A DNA stretch of 5,076 bases from Geodermatophilaceae bacterium (GTDB lineage Bacteria > Actinomycetota > Actinomycetes > Mycobacteriales > Geodermatophilaceae). Below are positions 1 to 4,982 of the stretch, in pieces. The stretch is from positions 1 through 5,076 of the forward strand of contig JACCUF010000331.1 in NCBI GenBank assembly GCA_013811975.1, given 5' to 3'. Made by a program: the position numbers and the translations under genes. The notes under the pieces were generated by a model, which saw only the letters and a list, made by a program, of their open reading frames with translations, searched no databases and was not told where the DNA came from. Positions within the stretch are counted from its first letter, which is position 1. Each line of letters begins with the position of its first letter.

Positions 1-14
1 AGGAGCAGCGGACG

Positions 15-20
15 TAGGCT
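15..20 (+). promoter_or_regulatory. -10-like hexamer for a leaderless HIT gene
   Basis: TAGGCT fits the actinobacterial -10 pattern TANNNT and ends exactly 7 nt before the ATG at 28. That spacing would put the transcription start on the start codon. The only Shine-Dalgarno-like bases (AGGAG at 1-5) are 22 nt from the ATG, too far to serve it. The -35 region lies outside the window. Confidence 0.4.
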
Positions 21-27
21 CGCGTCC

Positions 28-390
28 ATGTCGGACAGCGCGGCGGGCAGCGAGTACAACGGCGATGACTTCTACTGTGACGTTGCCATTCCGCATGTTG
101 CCGCGCTCCAGGTCGAGCACAACGACGAGTGGGTCCTGGCTTTTCACCACACCCGGCCGTTCTGGAACACGCACATCGTGGTCGCGCCAAGAAGGCACGT
201 GCGGTCATTGACCACCGTGTCTGAGGGAGACGCAGACCTCATGCGGCGGATGTTCGTGGTCGTGCAAGACATAGCCCGGAAGGTCGAGCACAGGCACGGT
301 GCGGCGTCGGTGGTCACGAATCTCGGCCGCTACCAGGATTCGAAGCACTTTCACGTCCACGTTCACAGCGGCGAACGTCGCCGGAACTGA
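28..390 (+). CDS. HIT-family protein (histidine triad nucleotide-binding/hydrolase)
   Basis: This is a 120-aa soluble protein covering one HIT domain. Residues 107-113 (H-F-H-V-H-V-H, then S-G) match the family signature H-x-H-x-H-x-x; by analogy with HINT proteins the second histidine, H109, would be the nucleophile. Upstream, the FHHTRPFW segment (39-46) and the HIVVAPRRHV segment (49-58) are the usual nucleotide-pocket strands. HIT proteins cleave or transfer nucleoside monophosphates from substrates such as AMP-lysine, Ap4A or adenylylated intermediates; the substrate here cannot be read. The frame is open to the left edge with no alternative ATG/GTG/TTG inside the window, so a longer N-terminus cannot be excluded. 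The start at 28 is favoured because a TANNNT hexamer lies 7 nt before it and the domain begins soon after. It is followed by the lipoprotein gene on the same strand; a functional link is not evident. Confidence 0.88.
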   Translation: MSDSAAGSEYNGDDFYCDVAIPHVAALQVEHNDEWVLAFHHTRPFWNTHIVVAPRRHVRSLTTVSEGDADLMRRMFVVVQDIARKVEHRHGAASVVTNLGRYQDSKHFHVHVHSGERRRN

Positions 391-451
391 ACGCGCGGAT
401 GGGCCGCTGTCGGCCGGACATGCCGATGTGCGGTCGCTCGGAACCACCAGC

Positions 452-457
452 AGGGAG
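452..457 (+). promoter_or_regulatory. Shine-Dalgarno that fixes the lipoprotein start
   Basis: AGGGAG ends 10 nt before the ATG at 468. It supports that start over the in-frame ATG at 399, which would place 23 extra arginine- and proline-rich residues before the signal peptide. Confidence 0.6.
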
Positions 458-467
458 ACTGCGTCCT

Positions 468-821
468 ATGCGCATGACGGCGTCTGTGCGGATAGGCCTC
501 GCCGTACTCGCTTGCGGGATTCTCAGTGCGTGCGCAGGCACCACTGGGGGCGGCGGCGACTGCGTTAGTCACTACGACTCCGTCGCAAGTGCTCCCACTT
601 GGGATGGCTTGAAGGACGCGATGTTGGGGCACAAGGATTGGGGTCGTGTCGTATCGGTGCGGACACAAGCGCGCGGTGACGACGTCGGTGCAGGCGACCA
701 GGATGCCGTGCGCGTGGTGGACCTACTCAACCGGAAAGGCCGACGCCTGGTTCAAGTCGATGTCTGGCGTACCGACAGGGGGGCTTGGCGTGCTGGCGTC
801 TGGAATCAGTGCATCGACTGA
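468..821 (+). CDS. small secreted lipoprotein of unknown function
   Basis: From the ATG at 468 the protein has 117 residues. Residues 1-22 form a textbook lipoprotein signal: positive n-region (R2, R8), hydrophobic core I9-L19, and lipobox L19-S20-A21-C22, so C22 should be lipidated and the protein anchored outside the membrane. A flexible Thr/Gly linker (25-30) leads to a compact mature domain of about 85 residues with two cysteines near its ends (C32 and C115) that could form a disulfide. The mature part is rich in V-x-V and RRLVQVDVW-type beta strands, and ends AWRAGVWNQCID. I recognise it as resembling short hypothetical lipoproteins of Streptomyces but know no function. Another ATG at 474 is possible; 468 fits the ribosome site better. 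No terminator is obvious in the 120-nt gap before the Nudix gene. Confidence 0.82.
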   Translation: MRMTASVRIGLAVLACGILSACAGTTGGGGDCVSHYDSVASAPTWDGLKDAMLGHKDWGRVVSVRTQARGDDVGAGDQDAVRVVDLLNRKGRRLVQVDVWRTDRGAWRAGVWNQCID

Positions 822-928
822 CCGCCACCGTGGCCTGTGACCAGGTCCGCCGAGCCCTCGACTGCACACCGCCCGCTCGTGCCGAAGCGCGGACGCAGGC
901 CGCGTAGGCCCCACCAGACCTAATCGGG

Positions 929-934
929 CAGACT
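929..934 (+). promoter_or_regulatory. possible -10 hexamer for a leaderless Nudix gene
   Basis: CAGACT (xANNNT) ends exactly 7 nt before the GTG at 942, and there is no Shine-Dalgarno in the preceding 20 nt. It departs from TANNNT at its first base, and no good -35 is visible 17-18 nt further upstream, so this is weaker than the matching sites before the other genes. Confidence 0.25.
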
Positions 935-941
935 GACCGAC

Positions 942-1489
942 GTGGACAGACTCGCCAGCAAACGGGTGTACGCCAATTCGTGGTTGGCGGTTCGCGAAGG
1001 CACAGTCCGTCGCTCGGACGGGTCGACCGGCACCTACACGGTTGTCGACAGCGCTGACATAGCGCTGATCATCCCGGTCGACGGGGACCAATTGCATCTG
1101 GTCGAGCAGTACCGGTATCCGGTCGGCAGTCGGCGCTGGGAGTTTCCTTCTGGAACCGCGGAAGCGTCGATGAGCGGGTCGACGCAGACGCGGCGGCGGT
1201 AGCCGGACGCGAACTACGCGAAGAGACAGGACTCCTGGCCGGCGGACTGACTCCGCTCGGCACGCTTGACGTCACGCCAAGCACCCTGAGCCAGCGGTGC
1301 AGCGTCTTCCTAGCGACTGGCCTGACGCATGGCGAACCTCAGCGGGAATCAGAGGAGCAGGACATGCAGTCGGCCTGGTTCGCCCGTAGCGACGTGGAGC
1401 GGATGATCAGCGACGGCACCATCTCCGACGGGAAGTCCATCGCGGCATATGCGCTGCTGCTCACAAGCGGGGCGTTGCCGGGCGGGTGA
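942..1489 (+). pseudogene. Nudix hydrolase, ADP-ribose pyrophosphatase-like, frameshifted
   Basis: Two overlapping frames together make one Nudix protein. The GTG at 942 opens 74 residues of N-terminal domain, including EQYRYPVG (55-62) and WEFPSG (66-71), hallmarks of ADP-ribose/nucleoside-diphosphate-sugar pyrophosphatases. At about 1164 the homologous reading jumps frame. As written, the first frame runs into TAG at 1200-1202; the other continues VDERVDAD, then the Nudix-box core R90-E91-L92-R93-E94-E95-T96-G97-L98 (numbering after repair), and ends at TGA 1487-1489. Adding one base (GAA-GNC in place of GAA-GC) restores an uninterrupted 182-aa enzyme of normal family length. The upstream glutamate of the canonical box (E-x7-RE) appears replaced by alanine, with acidic neighbours. 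Without repair the product loses the metal-binding helix and should be inactive. No slippery heptamer is seen at the junction, so programmed frameshifting is unlikely; mutation or sequencing error remain. Confidence 0.85.
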
Positions 1490-1506
1490 ACCGTGTAGGT
1501 TCACCC
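1484..1506. terminator. perfect 9-bp hairpin overlapping the Nudix stop codon
   Basis: GGGTGAACC (1484-1492) pairs perfectly with GGTTCACCC (1498-1506) across the 5-nt loop GTGTA. The left arm contains the Nudix TGA (1487-1489). There is no T-tract on either strand, as is common for actinobacterial terminators. Being symmetric, it could stop transcription from both sides: the Nudix gene from the left and the sigma-factor remnant from the right. Confidence 0.5.
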
Positions 1507-1699
1507 CCTGCACGAAGCGGCCATCGCCTCCTGCACCCGAGTCACCGGCCAGGTCCATCGACCTCGGCAGCCGGCCAGACACTGCCAACGCGGTGCCTCG
1601 GTGCCGCACGATGAGCTCGGCGAACGCGCCCCGGTCACCGGCACGGGCAGCCTCCACCAACCCAGCATCAGCCCGCCCGTCGAAGCGTCGCCTGCTCAC
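1501..1699 (-). pseudogene. ECF sigma factor remnant, N-terminal region 2 only
   Basis: Read leftward from the GTG at 1699, the translation contains DAGLVEAARAGDRGAFAELI and then RHRG, a very typical start of sigma-70 region 2 in ECF factors (L-V-x-A-x-R-A-G-D-x-x-A-F-A-E-L). It continues to MDLAGD and then loses the motif. One base further along (skipping plus-strand position 1540) the next frame reads RVQEAMAAS, which completes the expected region 2.2 pattern D-L-A-x-D-x-V-Q-E-A. That frame meets a stop at 1501-1503. Regions 2.3 to 4 are absent: the sequence beyond is the Nudix C-terminus. So this is about 60 codons of a sigma factor, broken by a single-base insertion and truncated at the hairpin. 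It should not yield a working protein. Some of the gene may have been lost in a deletion that joined it to the Nudix gene. Confidence 0.62.
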
Positions 1700-1841
1700 A
1701 CCCCGTAGTGTGCCGGCGAACCTGCAGGGGTAGCGGTCTACCGAAGACTTCCGCCCCCACCTGGCACCTCACTACGACCGTGCATATGCCGATGTGCGAG
1801 TTTCCTGGTCCCGACAGCCGTCCCTGGAATAGGTTGCACGG
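1700..1841. other. intergenic stretch without a recognised gene
   Basis: This gap between the sigma remnant and the end of the phosphotransferase gene shows no RNA gene or convincing ORF. It contains a short palindrome GCATATGC (1782-1789) and a 10-nt symmetric element CGGTCTACCG (1734-1743), neither long enough to assign a role. A stop-to-stop frame at 1734-1832 has no ATG and no motif I recognise. Confidence 0.4.
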
Positions 1842-2657
1842 TTAGTCGATCAGTGCCAACATGTGGGCCGCCTGATCCTCCGTGGTGCCCGGCGGGTTGC
1901 GCAGGAAGGCGCCGTTGCCAGGCAACAGCATGGCCAGCCAGAAGGCGGCCCAGAGCGTGCGGTAAGCAACCATTCGTTCCCGCTCATTCTCTGACAGTCC
2001 GACCGCGTCGACGAGTTCCTCCGGATCGAGGACCCCGGTAAGGCGACCAGCGATGTGTTCGACGTGGTCGGCGAGCTCGTAAGCCGGATCAGTGAGCCCG
2101 CCGTCCTCAAAGTCCACGAGGCGACAGGTTGCGCCGTCCCACAGGATGTTGGTTGGGTTGAGGTCGGAGATCCCGAGGGCCACCAGTTGCGGCTCCGGAA
2201 GGATGTCGGAACGGGAAAGCCAGGCGAGGGTTGCGTCGACGCTCTCGGCCACAAGTGCTGGGTCGCGGCACTCGATGAGGTCGTAGGAGTCGCTGAGCCA
2301 CTCCTTCAAGGTCTGACGTTGGGTGGTGGGACCGTAGCGGCGCTCACCAATGTTCGCGTTCAGGATGGATTCGAGGGGAACGTCGTACAGCCGGCGCAGC
2401 GTATGACCTAACGACGTCGTTTGCTCGCGGGTGAGGGGTGCGTAGCCCAACGGCCTTCCCGGGAGCCGTTCCATGACCACCACCGGGCCCCCGCGGAACG
2501 TCTCGCGTCGCAACGGCCGAGGGGCAACACCCGGCGCGCATTCGGCGAGGATTGTCAGGCAGCCCCACTCCCGGTCGGCCTCCCCGGCATCCCAGCTCAC
2601 GTACCTCTTGCGGACCTCGGTAGAGGTGAAGGTCAAGTCGTGGGTCTGGGTTTGCAT
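1842..2657 (-). CDS. APH-fold phosphotransferase family protein
   Basis: From the ATG at 2657 the protein has 271 residues, normal for this superfamily. The N-lobe carries V-R-K-R-Y with K17 as the likely nucleotide-binding lysine, followed by an acidic helix start (EADREW, 26-31) and the hinge GGPVVVMERLPGRPLG (56-71). The C-lobe has the catalytic loop SDLNPTNILW (164-173) with D165 and N170 in the D-x-x-x-x-N positions, and the metal-binding VDFED (181-185, D182), then SDPAYELAD-like LTDPAYELADHVEH (188-201). The usual H-G-D is I-S-D here. The fold fits aminoglycoside, choline, fructosamine or macrolide kinases; the substrate cannot be assigned. An ATG at 2666 would add three residues; 2657 is preferred because TAAGAT ends exactly 7 nt upstream of it. 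The frame stays open upstream to 3038 but that part is low-complexity Ser/Thr/Arg sequence antisense-shifted over the hydrolase gene and is not coding. Confidence 0.82.
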   Translation of the reverse strand: MQTQTHDLTFTSTEVRKRYVSWDAGEADREWGCLTILAECAPGVAPRPLRRETFRGGPVVVMERLPGRPLGYAPLTREQTTSLGHTLRRLYDVPLESILNANIGERRYGPTTQRQTLKEWLSDSYDLIECRDPALVAESVDATLAWLSRSDILPEPQLVALGISDLNPTNILWDGATCRLVDFEDGGLTDPAYELADHVEHIAGRLTGVLDPEELVDAVGLSENERERMVAYRTLWAAFWLAMLLPGNGAFLRNPPGTTEDQAAHMLALID

Positions 2658-2664
2658 GACCGTC

Positions 2665-2670
2665 ATCTTA
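2665..2670 (-). promoter_or_regulatory. -10 hexamer for leaderless phosphotransferase gene
   Basis: On the - strand TAAGAT (fits TANNNT) is followed by exactly 7 nt, GACGGTC, and then the ATG at 2657. There is no Shine-Dalgarno for this start. The same 7-nt spacer GACGGTC separates the -10 hexamer from the GTG of the acetyltransferase gene at 3848. An 8-bp palindrome GGACGTCC (2695-2702) lies in the region where a -35 or operator would sit. Confidence 0.45.
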
Positions 2671-2730
2671 TGGACAGCAACGTCGTACCCGGGGGGACGT
2701 CCGCGCTCAGGAGGTTCCAATTGCCCAAGG

Positions 2731-2769
2731 CATCGGCAGAGCGAACCGCAGTTACCGGATCTGCCGATG
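2731..2769. terminator. 10-bp perfect inverted repeat after the hydrolase gene
   Basis: CATCGGCAGA (2731-2740) and TCTGCCGATG (2760-2769) are exact reverse complements around a 19-nt loop. The element begins 21 nt beyond the hydrolase stop codon on the - strand and lies about 75 nt upstream of the phosphotransferase start. It is most simply a terminator for the hydrolase transcript without a U-tract; with this long loop it could equally be an operator for the phosphotransferase gene. Confidence 0.45.
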
Positions 2770-2790
2770 ACAGCTGAATCGCGGTGGGTG

Positions 2791-3692
2791 TCAGTGGGCG
2801 TGGTTAATGACGAATCGGCGGATGACGTCGGCGTATGAGTCTGGTTCCTCGTGGTAGGCGAAGTGGCCCGACTCAGGGAAGGTGTGCACCGCTCCCGTTG
2901 GCACCTGGCTTGTGTAAAGGTCGACGATGTGGGGTGGGACCACCAAGTCGTCCTCGCCATGTACAAGCAGGCTGGGCACCGCAAGCCGCGCCATGAGGTG
3001 GAGTTGTGGCTCGTACATGGCAGCGAGCAGCGGAGCATGCACCTGGCCCCGCGCCCACTGCTCGTCCGAGAACCCCGCTGAAGACATCAACGCTTCGTAC
3101 GCCTGCGTTGAACCTCGGCCGTGGAAGAACAGGTCCAGGTACTGAGCGTCAAGGGCCTGCATGGCGACCCACGGCTGGTCGTCGACCGTGATGCGATCGG
3201 GCTTGTCGGCGATGCGACGGCAGGCCAAGGCCGCCTCCCTCTTACCGGCCGCCTCCAACAACTTTGCGGCTACGGGGAGCCGGAAACGGTCTGTAAGGTC
3301 GCAGTCCCAGCAGGGGCAGTCGAACACCACTGCGGTCACGGAGTTGGGATGGCAGGTGGCGTACTGCAGCGCGTAGCCCCGCCTGCAGAGTCGCCCAGGA
3401 CGGCCCAGGAGTGGATGCCAAGGCTTGTGCGCAGCGCCTCGAAGTCGTCAATGAGTACGTCGACGTCGAGCGCTGTCCCCGGAGGGAGGTCTGCCGATCG
3501 CAATACGCCACGTTGGTCCACTCCGATGATCCGGAGGTCCTCAGCCAGGCGGTCGCCCTGAGCGGCCATGAAGTCCCAGCAGCTCTGACCGGGACCACCA
3601 TGGATGTAAAGCAACGGCGGCGCCGTCAGATCACCTCGATCATCGACGACCAACTCCGTGCCGTTGACCGAGAACAGTCGCTGCCCCGACAT
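2791..3692 (-). pseudogene. alpha/beta hydrolase, proline iminopeptidase-like, frameshifted
   Basis: Two - strand frames form one alpha/beta-hydrolase. From the ATG at 3692 the first encodes the oxyanion motif H31-G-G-P-G, D59-Q-R-G, and the nucleophile elbow G100-D-S-A-G-G with S102. At about 3373 homology moves to another frame, which reads ALQYATCHPNSV and continues through VHGEDDLVVP (D249 after repair, the catalytic acid) and ESGHF (H277, the catalytic histidine), ending at 2791. Inserting one base at the junction (AC-N before GCG-CTG) gives a 300-aa protein, the usual size for HGGPG peptidases and related esterases. As written, translation would stop about 10 residues after the elbow, removing two of three triad residues. 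The elbow has D-S-A where G-H-S or G-x-S-W/F-G-G is more usual. The start is supported by GGAG at 3703-3706. The gene is divergent from the acetyltransferase gene. Substrate is unknown. Confidence 0.85.
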
Positions 3693-3702
3693 GTCGTATC
3701 AA

Positions 3703-3712
3703 CTCCGTCTCC
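3703..3712 (-). promoter_or_regulatory. Shine-Dalgarno of the hydrolase gene
   Basis: On the - strand the bases read GGAGACGGAG, with the nearer GGAG (3703-3706) ending 10 nt before the ATG at 3692. This supports the chosen start and contrasts with the leaderless-looking neighbours. Confidence 0.5.
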
Positions 3713-3734
3713 AAACTCGCCTGACCAACCTACT

Positions 3735-3784
3735 CTCTGCCGCGATTCGCTCGGTCTGCCGAGACCGAGTGTCGACCGGCAGAG
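3735..3784. promoter_or_regulatory. nested inverted repeats in the divergent promoter region
   Basis: An outer pair CTCTGCCG (3735-3742) / CGGCAGAG (3777-3784) encloses an inner pair CTCGGTCT (3750-3757) / AGACCGAG (3762-3769) with a 4-nt GCCG loop. All 16 base pairs are perfect. The 50-nt element is centred in the spacer between the divergent hydrolase (ATG 3692) and acetyltransferase (GTG 3848) genes, 43 nt from the first and 64 nt from the second. It could be a paired operator for a dimeric regulator, or an RNA hairpin in a leader. No regulator gene is seen beside it. Confidence 0.45.
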
Positions 3785-3834
3785 GCGACCCGGCGGGCTG
3801 CGTAATGTCCACCCGGCATGGGCCCGCAAACGCA

Positions 3835-3840
3835 TACATT
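3835..3840 (+). promoter_or_regulatory. -10 hexamer for leaderless acetyltransferase gene
   Basis: TACATT (fits TANNNT) is followed by the 7-nt spacer GACGGTC and the GTG at 3848, placing the expected transcription start on the start codon. No Shine-Dalgarno precedes this GTG or the alternative ATG at 3818. No clear -35 is visible. Confidence 0.45.
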
Positions 3841-3847
3841 GACGGTC

Positions 3848-4381
3848 GTGGACGTCGTCATAGTCGAGAGCGCCCAGATTGACGCCGCGACCCGCCTGGG
3901 CCTGCGGACGCTCTGGGACCGTGCCTTCGGCGACCGGTTCAGCGACGATGACGCCGAACACGCCTACGGCGGTGTGCACGTGCTGACGCGCGACGGGGAT
4001 CGTCTCATCAGCCACGCGAGCGCTGTACCTCGACGGATCAAGTTCGGTGAACAGCAGTGGCGCACCGCGGGTTACGTCGAAGCCGTGGCTACCGATCCTG
4101 AGCGCCAAGGCGAAGGCATGGGTCGACGAACGATGGACAAGCTTCAGGGCGAGATCTCCTCTCGGTGGCCGGTGGCGCTTCTCTCGACGGGACGCGCTAC
4201 TGGCTTCTACGAGTTGCTCGGTTGGGAGAAGTGGCGCGGGCTCTCGTACACCCAGACCACCTCGGGCGTCGTCCCGGACGGCGATCACGGCGGGCTGATG
4301 ATTCTCCGTCTCGACCCGTCCGTCGTCCCGGACTTGTCCGTGGGAGTGACGTGCGAGGACCGACCGGGCGACGCCTGGTGA
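3848..4381 (+). CDS. aminoglycoside 2'-N-acetyltransferase-like GNAT protein (AAC(2')-I family)
   Basis: Using the GTG at 3848 the protein has 177 residues, close to AAC(2')-I enzymes as I remember them (about 180). The order of motifs follows that family: AEHAYGGVHVL (36-46), ISHASAVPRRI (54-64), GYVEAVATDP (75-84), the acetyl-CoA pyrophosphate loop R86-Q-G-E-G-M-G92, LLSTGRATGFYELLGWEKWRG (111-131, spanning the GNAT motif B tyrosine and G-W), GGLMILRL (148-155), and a C-terminus ending GDAW where AAC(2')-I proteins end in a similar GDVW. These enzymes acetylate the 2'-amino group of gentamicin, tobramycin or kanamycin-type drugs using acetyl-CoA in the cytoplasm; chromosomal copies in actinobacteria may have housekeeping roles. 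An ATG at 3818 would add ten residues lacking homology. The gene is intact and is followed after 4 nt by a strong stem-loop. Resistance activity itself is inference. Confidence 0.8.
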   Translation: MDVVIVESAQIDAATRLGLRTLWDRAFGDRFSDDDAEHAYGGVHVLTRDGDRLISHASAVPRRIKFGEQQWRTAGYVEAVATDPERQGEGMGRRTMDKLQGEISSRWPVALLSTGRATGFYELLGWEKWRGLSYTQTTSGVVPDGDHGGLMILRLDPSVVPDLSVGVTCEDRPGDAW

Positions 4382-4385
4382 AGCC

Positions 4386-4416
4386 GACTCTCGACCGGGG
4401 CTTGGTGTCGAGAGTC
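4386..4416. terminator. 10-bp perfect stem-loop after the acetyltransferase gene
   Basis: GACTCTCGAC (4386-4395) pairs perfectly with GTCGAGAGTC (4407-4416) around an 11-nt loop. It starts 4 nt after the acetyltransferase TGA (4379-4381). No T-run follows. Position and stem strength make it the likely transcription terminator of that gene. Confidence 0.65.
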
Positions 4417-4544
4417 AGGAACGTGATGTCTTGCCAATCGCAGTGCTCAGGCCAGGGGCCCGACTGGATCTTGGTGACCGGGATTCGGGTTGACGCAACC
4501 ACTGTCGTAGTCGCCGCCGCCCCCCGCGTACGGCTCAGCGTCAC
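4417..4544 (-). pseudogene. possible C-terminal remnant of a hypothetical protein
   Basis: Between the acetyltransferase terminator and the integrase tail no + strand frame looks coding. On the - strand one frame from about 4544 reads VTKIQSGPWPEHCDW and then QDITFLTLD, with strong G/C preference at third codon positions and a protein-like mix of aromatic, cysteine and acidic residues. The segment resembles short HC-x-W-Q-x-x-T-F-L stretches I associate with hypothetical actinobacterial proteins, but I cannot name a family. It has no credible start: the neighbouring frame reads GCVNPNP just upstream, which may indicate another frame break. The frame then runs into the terminator and acetyltransferase antisense. 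A gene fragment is the best guess; chance is possible. Confidence 0.25.
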
Positions 4545-4678
4545 GCGCTACTGTGACGTGGCAGCAGCCTCGATGGGTTCTGACATCACCAAGTTCAGGG
4601 CGATGATTTGGCCGACGTCGTTGACGAAGAGTTGCACGGCAAAGTACGAGGTTCAGTCCGTCTCTCCTCGTTCCCAAG

Positions 4679-4918
4679 ATGGCCAAGTTCCGCCGCGAAC
4701 ACCACCGCCTCCTCGGCAACGGCTACTGCACCCGCCCAACCGAGCTCGACTGCGCCTTCGAGTCGATCTGCGAAACCTGCACGGTCTTCCAGACCAGCAT
4801 CGATTTCCGACCCACCCTCCAGGCCCAACACGACGACGCCACCACCAAGGGCCAACACCACCGAGCCGACCTCTTCACCAACCTGCTCAACGAAGTCGAT
4901 GACAGCGCAGCATCTTGA
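4679..4918 (+). pseudogene. tyrosine recombinase/integrase C-terminal fragment
   Basis: The 79-residue reading MAKFRREHHRLLGNGYC, continuing to LDC, FESICETC, FQTSIDFRPTLQ and AQHDDATTKGQ, matches the tail that follows the catalytic domain in a group of actinobacterial tyrosine recombinases of the Tn554/transposase-integrase type. Four cysteines (C17, C25, C31, C34) form the zinc-site-like pattern of that tail. The catalytic domain with its R-H-R-Y residues is absent: the frame has a TGA at 4622-4624 and no homology before 4679. A neighbouring frame at 4608 reads LADVVDEELHGKVRGS, which could be the linker just before this tail, joined through a frame break near 4655-4678, but its codon use is less coding-like. 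The ATG at 4679 is therefore probably an internal methionine, not a start. It is a relic of a mobile element that lost its 5' part. Confidence 0.62.
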
Positions 4919-4982
4919 CCCCTTGACACCGATCACCCACATGATGCCTATGAGCGGGCAGTGGTGCTGAGATGCTGTCGCG

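Noticed and set aside
822..941. Terminator after the lipoprotein gene
   Set aside because: Only 4-bp stems such as CCTG-TGAC-CAGG and GGCC-GCGTA-GGCC are present, which is expected by chance in GC-rich DNA.
1155..1170. Programmed frameshifting in the Nudix gene
   Set aside because: There is no slippery heptamer or homopolymer at the junction and no obvious downstream pseudoknot; single-base loss or sequencing error is simpler.
1449..1733. + strand ORF of 94 residues over the sigma remnant
   Set aside because: It is a Pro/Ser/Arg/Ala-rich reading antisense to the recognisable sigma region 2 motifs.
2658..3038. N-terminal extension of the phosphotransferase frame (about 127 residues)
   Set aside because: It lies out of frame over the hydrolase C-terminus, is rich in Ser/Thr/Arg/Cys without domain features, and the kinase N-lobe begins only after 2657.
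3626..4288. 220-residue - strand ORF antisense to the acetyltransferase gene
   Set aside because: The sense frame carries a complete, ordered set of GNAT motifs; the antisense reading has none and crosses the divergent promoter region.
4165..4902. Long + strand ORF of 245 residues overlapping the acetyltransferase and integrase regions
   Set aside because: It is Arg/Pro-rich, out of frame with the acetyltransferase motifs and the integrase tail, and shows no domain; a shadow frame of GC-rich coding DNA.
4923..4951. TTGACA (4923-4928) as a -35 box for the right-hand phosphotransferase gene
   Set aside because: It matches the -35 consensus, but no acceptable -10 lies 16-19 nt downstream, and it is about 42 nt from the GATGCT hexamer near the start codon.
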